Positions 22,728 to 31,457 of a DNA stretch of 64,000 bases are shown here, piece after piece; the first letter of the stretch is position 1; every line of letters starts with the position of its first letter. The position numbers and the translations under genes were made by a program. The DNA is from Ampelomyces quisqualis (Eukaryota; Ascomycota; Dothideomycetes; Pleosporales; Phaeosphaeriaceae), in NCBI GenBank assembly GCA_018398575.1, contig JAGTXZ010000024.1:1302001-1366000 (forward strand), given 5' to 3'. The notes below the pieces were generated by a model. That model worked only from the letters and a program-made list of their open reading frames with translations, was not told the DNA's origin and searched no databases.

Positions 22728-23056
22728 TTACTCTTCCGTCGCGACCTTGATCTGAGCGTTCAGGTCCTCGTGCGGTTCAAGATTTGATTTGATGCGGTCG
22801 AGCATGCCTGGCGACTCTTGCATGTCGCCAATAGCCTCCTCAACCATGCGCCGCATGTCGCTGGTCTGGCTCGCAAGGCGCTCTAAGCTCTTGATCGTGC
22901 TTCGATCGAATTCCAGCCAGAAGCTTGTTACTAACGTTAGCTGTGCATGGACGTGATGTTCTCATGGGAGATGCTTACCCTTGTAGCTCTGCCCACGCCT
23001 CATTAACATTGTGTATATCTCCAGTGGTTGACTTGGCGGAGAGTCCAGGCTGCCAG
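22728..23056 (-). CDS. Short helical protein, 5' end unresolved
   Basis: The last exon, 22923-22728, reads FWLEFDRSTIKSLERL and continues as an almost entirely helical, charged peptide ending IKVATEE-stop. It joins in phase across a 55-bp intron (GTAAGC at 22978 to ACAAG at 22924) to an exon ending at 22979 that reads TTGDIHNVNEAWAELQG. Upstream of about 23056 this frame hits a stop, so a first exon must exist. A candidate is MGHSQIHLLDH near 23204-23172, followed by GTGAGA. The total would be about 105 residues. Size and helicity fit a subunit of a small complex (such as kinetochore, BLOC or tether types), but I cannot name it. Confidence 0.5.
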
Positions 23057-23284
23057 TGTGGGGTGATGTTGTCGGTGCTTTAATTGACGAAAAGGTGCCT
23101 GCCCACGGGCGTTTGCTATGCAGGAAAGGTGGCAGGCGCGCGTGTGCCAATGCACGCGTCTCACTGCGCTCTCACGTGGTCCAGGAGGTGAATTTGACTG
23201 TGCCCCATTGTGGCAGGTGAAACCTGGGAACCCTTCCATGTGTAGTTTGTACGGGATTTCATGCCAACGCATATCTGCACAACT

Positions 23285-24379
23285 TCAGACGGCATTCGAT
23301 TTGTCCAACGTTCTGTTCCGCGACAAGCTCTGTCGCCTCTTTCTCCACGCATATGCGGCCGCTGCAAGAACCGCTACAACGATGAGCAGCGCCCATGGGT
23401 GGTCAACGAACCATAAGACTACGGCCACGTCTCCGCCATGCCAAGTCCCGCCCGGACTGTGTCCGAAGAATGTGTACTGCTCGGAATAGTAGATTTGAGG
23501 GAGGATGAAGAACGCGCTGGGGGTAGCTGGTTGACGTGAGATTAGCTGAATGCACGAGCAAAGGAGTGTGGCAACAACATGCGTACCTTGATCCGGACCC
23601 TTGCCTTCGTCCTCAAGCCCGTTGTTCTTGTAATGCTCGTACCATTCCTTCAGTATGTCACTCGAGAATTGTGGCCCCGTCGAATAGAAAATAGTGAGAT
23701 ACGGGAAGATCCAGTTCTTGTTGTGTCCCTGCAGCGATTGTGTCATCCGCTTCAGGATTGGATGCCCCGGCGCCGCTGCGAACAAGTCGTTGTTGACGCC
23801 CAGGGGTGATGCTTCGGGAAACCACGCGGGGAATGCAAGTAGCGGGTCGAGGGGGCGCCGACACGCAATGTCGAGGTCCATGTAGACGCCGCCGTAGTGG
23901 TAGAGGACAAAGTACTTCAGCGCGTCGATGCGCTGGATGGGATATCTGTAGCCATCGTACGTAGGCAAGAACCACGCGTACTCGGTCGCAAAGAACTCTC
24001 GGCCGGTTGTCGCGTTCCAGGTTTTGATGTCGTAGTCGGGATTGAACTGGCGACACAGTTCTGGGGCCCGTGATATGGCCGCTGGGATCTGGCTGCCGCC
24101 ATGGTGGGTCGAATAGAGGTTCTGGTACCAGATGAAGTGAATGGTGCGCGGGATCTTGCTCTTGGTGAAGGTCGCCTTGTAATCAAAGTCTAGCGGGGGC
24201 TGCTCGCCGTGTAGCACCGACTCGTTGAGCACCGTGACGTAAGGCGCGGGAAAGTCATTGGCGGTGATCTGGCGCTCGCGGAGGTACTGTTGGAACGAGT
24301 ATTGGCGGCGGGCAACGTTGAGGCCGTAGAGGAGGACAAAGAGCCCCAGAATGCGAAGAACAATGGCGGGTCGTAACAT
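23285..24379 (-). CDS. SUR1/CSH1-like GT32 mannosyltransferase (MIPC synthase catalytic type)
   Basis: Two exons, 24379-23587 and 23526-23285, encode 344 residues. An N-terminal anchor at about 7-24 is followed by the GT32 hallmarks: IPRTIHFIWYQNLYS at 76-90, the Ile-Asp-Ala region before YHYGGVYMDLD with the DxD at 168-170, and HPILKRM later. A C-terminal membrane span (ALLIVVAVLAAAAYAW) precedes a basic tail. These features match the catalytic subunits of mannosyl-inositolphosphoceramide synthase (Sur1/Csh1), Golgi enzymes that mannosylate complex sphingolipids together with Csg2. The 60-bp intron (GTACGC to ACCAG) has no stop, so the unspliced frame is also open. Related alpha-1,6-mannosyltransferases (Och1/Hoc1) share GT32 but lack the C-terminal span. 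Confidence 0.85.
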   Translation of the reverse strand: MLRPAIVLRILGLFVLLYGLNVARRQYSFQQYLRERQITANDFPAPYVTVLNESVLHGEQPPLDFDYKATFTKSKIPRTIHFIWYQNLYSTHHGGSQIPAAISRAPELCRQFNPDYDIKTWNATTGREFFATEYAWFLPTYDGYRYPIQRIDALKYFVLYHYGGVYMDLDIACRRPLDPLLAFPAWFPEASPLGVNNDLFAAAPGHPILKRMTQSLQGHNKNWIFPYLTIFYSTGPQFSSDILKEWYEHYKNNGLEDEGKGPDQGTHVVATLLCSCIQLISRQPATPSAFFILPQIYYSEQYTFFGHSPGGTWHGGDVAVVLWFVDHPWALLIVVAVLAAAAYAWRKRRQSLSRNRTLDKSNAV

Positions 24380-24823
24380 GCTGCAACCTGTCCTAGGCCG
24401 CGAGTGGTTTTCGGTGTAGGGGTTGTCGTGAAGGGTCCAGGGTTCCGCGGTTAACCTTCGCAGGTGGAGCTGTCTCGAATAGGCAGGATGACGGTGGGCA
24501 GCCGCGGCGCGCTAGGTAGCGACTCCTTACTCCGTACCTACCTACCACCTAGCAGCTGCATCTTCATCACGTGTGCAACAGCGTAGCGTACACGCGACCT
24601 TCACCAGCCTAGCCGCCAACAACGCTGGTAAGTCTGCGTCACCCAGCAACCGCGTAGTCGTACCAATCATCCGAGCATCCTGTTTTCATTGCCGCCAGGT
24701 GGGCGCTTGCATGCTACTTGAGGCGGTTAATCAATTTCGGAGTCGTGACTTAGACCCGGTGGTATAAATGGGGGATACATCTGTAGATCGTCCAGAAGCT
24801 CCAGAGACAAGCCCTTTTTCAAT
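24380..24823. other. Intergenic with a TATA box
   Basis: Contains a TATAAAT at 24763-24769 on the plus strand, about 105 bp before a plus-strand ATG at 24873. The stretch from 24510 to 24560 has TACCTACCTACC-type words also seen at 1710-1754. The minus-strand SUR1-like gene starts at 24379, so its promoter lies here too. Confidence 0.4.
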
Positions 24824-25066
24824 CTAAAATTCAGAGGAAGACTTCATTCGCACATCTATCAAGCCCCGCAAAATGCCAGCCACAAAGATCATGTCCAGCG
24901 CAGCGATCAAGACATGCATAACTCGGGCAAGGATATTACGCTCAGGTATGCCACTACGACCGAGGCGTGGCGGCGTACCCATCTGGCCACGAGCGAGCTG
25001 GACAAGTTCAGTGCCACCATGGAGAATGGAGAAGACTAATGTCCCGCCCAACACCGCGACTGCCAT
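24824..25066 (-). CDS. Tiny two-span membrane protein (tentative)
   Basis: An 80-residue frame from an ATG at 25066. It has two hydrophobic segments (AVAVLGGTLVFSILHGG and VMHVLIAALDMIFVAGIL) separated by a basic loop (GTPPRLGRSGIPERN). Codon third positions vary as in coding DNA. The complementary strand carries an overlapping 67-residue frame behind a TATA box, but that peptide looks like noise. It could be a hydrophobic micropeptide gene; no family is recognised. Confidence 0.4.
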   Translation of the reverse strand: MAVAVLGGTLVFSILHGGTELVQLARGQMGTPPRLGRSGIPERNILARVMHVLIAALDMIFVAGILRGLIDVRMKSSSEF

Positions 25067-25292
25067 CTTGGTCTAAGTCTTTCTCCGTCGAGTCGTACCC
25101 GAGGAAAAGCTGATTGGGGTCATAGCAAGAAGCCGCACGAGACCCAGAACGACAGTAGGACCCATTTTACCGCCGTCATGCAAGACGACAAGGGCAATCA
25201 TATCAAGACACAACATGTAGCAGTTTGAGCTAACAGGTTTGGATTACTGGAGGGTAAGGAGATCGATGCGCGTGGGGCTTGTGTTAGTTCCC

Positions 25293-26641
25293 TCAATCGA
25301 TGTCCTTCAAGTCCCAGTATGGATCAGTCATGATGTCCGACATCGAAGCCCTTTTCCCAGGATCGAGATTAGTCATTCTCAATATCAGCCTCTTAACTTC
25401 GCTGTCAAGGTTTGGAAACGCGTCTGAAGACCAGCTATCAAACGTTTTGTTGGTCTCGTCCTGTGATATCGCTAACCACAGGGCTCTCAAGAGCTCCCCC
25501 GATTCAGTATCGTTGACGTGTTTCACGAGTTCGTCTACTAGGAGTCCAAAGGCCGAGAGCAATTTGAACAGAATAACCGATTCTGGTTCAACCTCTAGCG
25601 CGGTGAAGTCGGCGTGGAGCCATTCCACGCCCGTGATGACATGGAAGCACCGACATTTCAATCAGTACAATCGCTTAGCATCTTTGAAACTCAACTCACA
25701 AAGAGTCCAAATGAAAACACCTCGGAATGCTTGCCAACACCCTTTCCCAGTTGGCCTTCTGGGCTGCGCCACATAACGTTTCCTATCCATCCTACGATTG
25801 AAGAGCTTTCCGTCTTCTAGCATTAGAGCGACATCTAAGTCACCTAATGCCACCTTTTCAAGGTGGAATTGGCCCTGTTTGTCAATGTGCCAATTGACAA
25901 AGACATTATCCGGCTTCACATCTGGAATCTTAGGTTAAAAATCAGGTAAGGGCGAAAGCAACAAAGCTTGAGGGATAGATTTATACCAAGTGTATCCAAT
26001 CCCTTGCATGCATTTCCTGTAGACCACGTCCAACATCCCTGAGAATCGTCTTTCGGACCTCGAGGGGGAGAGGTGGATAATTCTTCACCAACGAAAGCCC
26101 ATCAGTCGTGAAAGCCTCGTATACAACCACGTCTTCATTGTTGTTGTAGTCGACGTAGTTTCGCAGGTAAGAGTTATCTCCAAACTCTTTTTTAAACTCA
26201 AGCAAGTGGTCGAAGATGGACGGCGAGACCGGTTTTAGGACGAAGAATTGGTTGTTCGAGCTGGACGTTTTTACCCTTAGCCAGTGATTTGGTGAGAACG
26301 ATAGAATTACAATGGGAAACTCACGTCGAGAGATGAATATCCAGCTCAGGCCTTTGGGGATGGGAATGTAGTACTCGGACTCGCTTGTACTCACGTCCAG
26401 AATTGCCAATAAGTGTAGATTGCATCCTCGGGGCTACGCGTCGACCAGCCCAAATACACACTCGGAGCGTCCGAGTATCCACACCGCGTCTTGGAAATAA
26501 ACTATCGGTCAAGTTGGCTAACGACACTTGGGACGCGACACGGGCATAAACGAGGGTGGAAGCACGTCGACGTTGATCTAGGTGGGATGCGAGTGGAAGC
26601 CGAGCCTCAGGTACGTCAAAATAGGTCTGAAAATATCGCAT
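25293..26641 (-). pseudogene. Protein kinase-like gene with a frameshift and a lost splice site
   Basis: The kinase reads well in pieces. Exon 26275-25987 (KTSSSNNQFFVLKPVSPSIF to MHARDWIHL) splices in phase to 25928, giving IPDVKPDNVFVNW (catalytic-loop equivalent) and VALGDLDVAL (DFG equivalent). At 25785-25792 the tetranucleotide GGAT (minus sense) is doubled. This shifts the frame just before the APE-like segment; with one copy it would read RRIGNVMWRSPEGQLGKGV. The next intron has a good GTGAGT donor and ends in CGG instead of CAG at 25650-25652. The final exon (VITGVEWLHADFTALEVEPE to DLKDID) is otherwise intact and ends at 25293. The 5' part above 26275 is ambiguous: two frames look coding, so more damage is possible. 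Related intact genes are common in Pleosporales and lack functional study. Confidence 0.75.
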
Positions 26642-27081
26642 CGATTGCCGCTTTGATCAAGTGAGGGTAATGTAGCACTTGAAAGATTCAAAAAACTGTA
26701 GGCAGATACGAGGTCGCATTATAATTACAGTTCCAATCCGGACTTCAGGTCGTGTATTACTGGCAATAAGCAAAATGATAGCAGGCCAGCTCGCACGGCG
26801 TCTCCTGTACTGCTCAGTCTGGTGCCTATTGACGAGCGTCAGCGGCTGAATCAATTAGTTACCCAACCTCAAATTCTTGAGCCGACACGCAGAGATCGCA
26901 TTTCGATATCTGAAGTTATGTTCAAACCCGCTAAACTATATTCGACAAGCCCTACGTCGGAAGCGGCGAACCTTTCCTTGCCGACCATTACCATTACCAG
27001 TCCGTTCATCTTATAGCATCGGGTCTACCTCCAAACTCGCCGCTGCGTTGTTCTTTGCAATCAATCACACCAGGAATCGAA
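26642..27081. other. Intergenic, nothing recognised
   Basis: About 440 bp between divergent genes. It presumably carries the peroxiredoxin-like gene promoter. No motif singled out. Confidence 0.45.
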
Positions 27082-27964
27082 ATGGCTTCGACACTGGCCA
27101 AATCGCCCGATGCATCGACCCCGCCCACCCCCGCCGAATTGTCGGCAGCGCTCGAAATCGAGGTCTACGACCAGGAAGGGCACACTAAGACACTGGGTGA
27201 AGTAGTTCAGGGACGCCGAACGGCACTAATCTTCATCCGCCATTTCTGTCCGTGACGACAACCCTTTGCTCTGAGGAGCGTCAGATGCGTAGCACACCGC
27301 TGACTTTTTCCAGGGTGTCTCAACTGTCAAGCATACGTGCGCTGTCTGAGCGAAGCTGTTCCGCCATCAAACCTACCCACCAACGTGCAAGGTACGTAGG
27401 TAGTTTGCCTTTGAAGTTGGGCCCTTCCACATCTTCTCACAACCAAATCCTAGTCGTCGTCATCGGCTGTGGCTCGTACCAGCCGATCAAAACCTATGCT
27501 GAGCAAGCATCGTCGCTGTATCTGATTTACACCGACCCTTCGCTCCGGCTGCACAAGATCTTCAAGTTCAAGTCTAACCTGTCCGAGGGCAGCGGTGCGC
27601 AGAGAGATTACATGCGCAATGCGGGGAGTATGTTTAGTAGGATTGTGGGCGGGATCAAAGGGGCGCTGGGGAATTTGCAGCATATTAATCAAACGGGACC
27701 GAAGGCGTTGAATGGTGGCGAGATAATTGTTTCTGCAGGTGAGTGGGTGTCCGAGGAGATGGTTGACAATGCAATGGGAGGTATGCTGACGTGAGTGCAG
27801 AGGGGAAATGTGAGTACATCTATAGGATGCAGAACACGGTGGACCATACGGATATTTCGAAAATGGCGGAATTGCTTGGTGCAAAGTACAAAGAGCCTGG
27901 ACCGGAAGCACAGAACCACAGGGTTTGTGAAGATGCAGGCGAAGGTGGAAAAACCAAGGCGTGA
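27082..27964 (+). CDS. AhpC/TSA-like peroxiredoxin-like 2 (AAED1) family protein
   Basis: Four exons, 27082-27247, 27314-27391, 27454-27738 and 27801-27964, give 230 residues. The first splice joins RHF to WCLNCQAYVRCLSE, recreating the C-x-x-C of the PRXL2/AAED1 thioredoxin-fold group at about residues 57-60. VVVIGCGSYQPIKTYAEQ and the strand YLIYTDPSLRLHKIF follow as in the family. The first donor is GTCCGT, weaker than the others, but the alternatives break the motif. Members are cytosolic antioxidant or thioredoxin-like proteins with uncertain substrates. The tail (KCEYIYRMQNTVDHTDI) matches the family's C-terminal pattern of Cys, basic helix and DHT. Confidence 0.8.
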
Positions 27965-28082
27965 GGGCGAGTGCTTTATGATAGCGTCTTCGAGCGAAGA
28001 ACAGATTGTTTTGATGTTGGAGTCTTGAAACAGGCCATTCTCGTGGAAGCCCCTTTTCAACCTTCACCCACGCACGTACCAA

Positions 28083-28714
28083 CTACACCAAATTCGCCGC
28101 GAAGAACTCAATCCCACCTTGAATCGCATTGTGAATATTCGCAACAGCATCACTCCCCTCCTTCATCTTCCCCGCTTCCACTCCCGGATTCAACTTCGCT
28201 ATCGTCGCCGCGCTAAACGTATCATGATCATACAACAACAACTTCAAACTCGCAATAACCGACGCCGTCAGCCCGCCTTCTTTGAACGCAGGCGCTTTGG
28301 CCTTCAATCGCTCGATTGATTTTGGAATCGACAGATTGACTGTGTTTAGTTAATACCACACCGCAGAGAAGATTCGAAGGGGGTAGGCGTACCAGTGTTG
28401 ACAACAGTGTCGACTACATCTCGGCTATCTCGCACAGTGAAGGGCGTGGCACGAAGAGCATTGCGAAAGCCAGCGCGATTGACTTGGTGGATTTTTACGA
28501 CACCAAAGAGGACAGGCGTGCCTTCGATCAACGACGTGGGAATTGGCGAGCTTTGGACTGATTGAGCAGTGGAGTCGAGTGCAAGCACGGCGTTGTGGAT
28601 GTTGATGACATCTTGTTTCACGGTTTGACCTGTGGCGAGGAGTTGGCGGGGAGAGATGAGGGCGGAGAGGGTGAGGGTGGGTAGGAGAGTGAGAAGGATG
28701 GTTGGAAGGTGCAT
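28083..28714 (-). CDS. HsbA-type hydrophobic surface binding protein
   Basis: Two exons, 28714-28393 and 28339-28083, encode 192 residues; the 53-bp intron runs from GTACGC to ACACAG. A signal peptide covers about 1-18 (MHLPTILLTLLPTLTLSAL). The mature part is a helical bundle with the spacing of the HsbA/cell-wall galactomannoprotein family, including VKQDVINIHNAVLALD near residue 35 and the paired C-terminal segment ANIHNAIQGGIEFF. HsbA proteins bind hydrophobic solid surfaces and recruit hydrolases; some are antigenic galactomannoproteins. Secreted or cell-wall location is inferred from the signal peptide. An upstream in-frame ATG at 28837 would bury the signal, so 28714 is preferred. Confidence 0.82.
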
Positions 28715-29107
28715 GGTGGTTGTGTTGGTGGGACTGGCACGATGGGCAACAATGTGATCGTGCACAAGAAAGTTTATGAAGTACCGTACTGCTGGATCAG
28801 CCGAGGCTCGTGGGCAGTGGCGCGGAGGGCTAGACACACTAGATCATAGGAGTAGTGACCAGGGGCAGGGGATCGGCGGGTCTACTCGTTGTCGCCACAA
28901 GGCGGAGCATGCTGCGACAGCGGTGCGCAGCCATGTTGTATCGATTGTTGGACATTCGCCGCTTGATTATCACTGACTTATTAGCGCGTCTAGTTGCATA
29001 TAACTGCGGGCGTCATGAAACATCCTCGATTCCAGGCGTGAACAGCAAAGGTCTTGCCGCATTCATCCACGTTGTACTCGGCCGAGTTCGACCACGTCGA
29101 TGCTCAC
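28715..29107. other. Intergenic, nothing recognised
   Basis: About 390 bp upstream of HsbA and beyond the stop of the co-oriented GNAT gene. No feature supported apart from presumed HsbA promoter sequence. Confidence 0.45.
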
Positions 29108-29702
29108 TCAAGACTCTGAGTCAGCAAGCTTTCGCAGTGCATCTCCATCTACTCTCAAGCCCACCCATGCATCCTTTTTCTTTGCTCCTATAATCTCACT
29201 CTGGTAGAACTGTAGACTTGGTTCATTCCACGTCAAACAACTCCACTCCAACCTCTTTCCCCCGATATCGACCACCTGCTGCGCCAATGCTTTGAGCAAT
29301 GCCTTGCCATATCCTTTCTTGCGGTACGCTGCCTTAACGAAGAGATCTTCGAGGTATATGCCAGGCACACTCGTCCATGTGCTGTAGTTGTAGAAATACA
29401 AGGCCATACCGGCTATTGTGCCATCGGGGTCGGTGAGGAGGAGCGTTTTCGCGTACCCACCGGCAGAAAAAGTGTCTGTGGCAGGGTCGTGGTGCAAAAG
29501 AGTGCGTTCAAGGGACTCCACGGTGGCTTCGACGGACGAGGACGCCTTCTCGTGGTCGGCTAATTCTTGGATCAAGCCAAGAATTGTGGGGGCGTCTGCA
29601 CGACCGTGAGGCGCTTTGCGTGACTCATGGACTGATCAACATACCTTCCCGTGTTGCATAGCGTATTTGTGCATTGTTCGACGCCATTGCAAGTGTAGCC
29701 AT
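29108..29702 (-). CDS. GNAT N-acetyltransferase, SSAT/diamine type
   Basis: Two exons, 29702-29645 and 29595-29108, give 181 residues (first exon MATLAMASNNAQIRYATRE, then DAPTILGLIQELADHE). The GNAT core is clear: beta-4 FYNYSTWTSVPGIYLEDLFV, the acetyl-CoA loop RKKGYGKALLKALA (Q/RxxGxG/A) at about 110-123, and the WNEPSLQFYQ motif. This combination matches spermidine/spermine (diamine) N1-acetyltransferases and related thialysine acetyltransferases. Cytosolic. Final substrate assignment is not possible by eye. The 49-bp intron (GTATGT to GTGCAG) is well formed. Confidence 0.85.
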
Positions 29703-29883
29703 GGTGTGACGCGATGTGGAAATGGTACAGGTTTGGCGAGGTTGCTACCGGCGAAGGTCTATTTTATGTTGGAGACGCGCCATGTAGAAGTCACGATGCG
29801 GCAAAACCGCGGGATGACGTGTAACCGTTTCGGCATTCGGAGTAGCTGCCAGTTGTTGGACGAAGCTAGGCCCGGAAGAAGAC

Positions 29884-31206
29884 TCAGCGTCCGCAAAAGG
29901 TTCCGTCTTCATCAACAATACCAGCAGCAACGCGCTTCTTCTTCCAAGCTTCGAGTTCCTTTCGCAATGGGTTGTCCTCGGGCAGATATTCGGTGAAGAA
30001 TGGGAACCGCATGTATTCGCCCTTGTCATTCCGCGGTTGCAATTCCGGATCGGAATTACCCCTGGGTTTCTTTGGCGCGGTCAAAACCTTGCCCTTTGTA
30101 TCGACACCGTGGAAAAGCGAGGGTTCGGTTGCAGTCTGATATAGCTTGGGACTGATGGCTTTTGTGGCCTGACCCCACGTTGCGACCCATTGTTGGCGCT
30201 CGGAACTGTACTGTAGCTTGCAGCATAGCTGCAGAACTCTCGAGTACAGTCGCCGCATAAACTTCGGGGTGATGTTGTGTGGCCGCCATATGCCTGCTGG
30301 CCGGACTGCTCTGCTGCGCTTATCCATTTTCAAGCCGTCCGTGACCACATTCATGGCGTGCTCGATGGGGTCCAACTGTTCTTGCTCGGACGAAGTAGCC
30401 GGTTTCCTCCGCTTCACGATGCTGACTTTTTCGGTTCCCTCAACCAGGGCATGGAGGCGATCCCACTCCTCGGTGGGTAGCGGCGGCAGGAATCGATTCA
30501 TGGTCTCAGCGTACCATCGCCGGACATTGTTGCGCGCCCGCACTATGGGCATTGGCTGCATCCAAGCATTGTGAATTGGCGTCTTCAAGGCCGGGCCCTT
30601 CAGTTCCCGGTGCATGGAAATGCCGCGAGCGGACTGAGACTTGACGACGGCGCGAAAGCGGGAGTAGTGGTCGGAGATGCCGATGACATGCATGCCGTTG
30701 GATGCTGGCTTGGGAGCGTCAAAGTACTTGAGGCATGGCATTTTGCTGTGGTAGAGCTCCTGTAGGGGTGCAGGCCCGCAGAGATCGGAGCCATCCGCAA
30801 CCCTTCCACCGTCCGTGACCGAATCAGGCCGCAGAACGTCGGCAATCAGGGCGTGCTTTCTCCGGCCCGAGCGCCCGTGGGTGAAGAGGAGTATCTTCAG
30901 CAGGCAGGGTATTTCGCCGTGGTTGGCGCGACGCAGGTAGTGCAGGCTCTTCTGGGCCACCCGCTGCAGCCGCGGCGTGCGTGCGTGGATGATTCTCTCG
31001 GGGTGGCGCTTGGAGGCCCTGTGGCGATGCTTGTCGATGGCCTCTGTCAGGGCGGAGGCGGTGGCATTGCGCCTGGGCTGGTACGCTCTGAAGCGGCCGA
31101 CGATGAAGCGGGTGAAGTACTTTCGGGCGTGCGCGTCGGGCAGGTACGTGGCTTCGCGGAGCAGGGCGCGCAGCAGGCGGATCGACCTGGTCTGCGAGGC
31201 TGCCAT
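29884..31206 (-). CDS. LYR-motif-like mitochondrial protein (Cup1-like N-terminus)
   Basis: Intronless. From the ATG at 31206 (MAASQTRSIRLLRALLREAT) the product is 440 residues; another ATG at 31260 is possible. The N-terminal 60 residues form the three-helix LYR-like pattern: basic helix with LLRALLREATYLPD, then FTRFIVGRFRAYQ. This is the layout of fungal Cup1-like LYR proteins, associated with mitochondrial assembly factors. The rest is basic (RRHPERIIHARTPRLQRVAQ), with no transmembrane span, and ends with a conserved-looking EYLPEDNPLRKELEAW. It is head-to-head with the MBP1-like gene, 251 bp apart. Confidence 0.72.
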   Translation of the reverse strand: MAASQTRSIRLLRALLREATYLPDAHARKYFTRFIVGRFRAYQPRRNATASALTEAIDKHRHRASKRHPERIIHARTPRLQRVAQKSLHYLRRANHGEIPCLLKILLFTHGRSGRRKHALIADVLRPDSVTDGGRVADGSDLCGPAPLQELYHSKMPCLKYFDAPKPASNGMHVIGISDHYSRFRAVVKSQSARGISMHRELKGPALKTPIHNAWMQPMPIVRARNNVRRWYAETMNRFLPPLPTEEWDRLHALVEGTEKVSIVKRRKPATSSEQEQLDPIEHAMNVVTDGLKMDKRSRAVRPAGIWRPHNITPKFMRRLYSRVLQLCCKLQYSSERQQWVATWGQATKAISPKLYQTATEPSLFHGVDTKGKVLTAPKKPRGNSDPELQPRNDKGEYMRFPFFTEYLPEDNPLRKELEAWKKKRVAAGIVDEDGTFCGR

Positions 31207-31457
31207 GGAGCGGGCTGGCCGTGGGGAAGGGCAGTTGGGCGTGCGCATGGCACGAAACACTGGTCCCGCCTGATTGGCTAGCTGTCATTTACCTCCTGTA
31301 CTCCGTACCTCACAGTACACCTTCACGGCGCGCTGCTCCACACGCCGCCGGCCCCCCTCCTCGACCGCCCCGGCCTCTCCGCTGTCCAGCCTCCCATGCC
31401 TGCCATCGGACGCTCGCTCGCACCCTCCCGCGCATCCACCTCCCCCCTGCTGACATA

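Noticed and set aside
30853..31281. Plus-strand frames of about 100-140 residues opposite the LYR-like gene
   Set aside because: They are high-GC shadows of the conserved minus-strand protein, with Gly/Ala/Arg bias.
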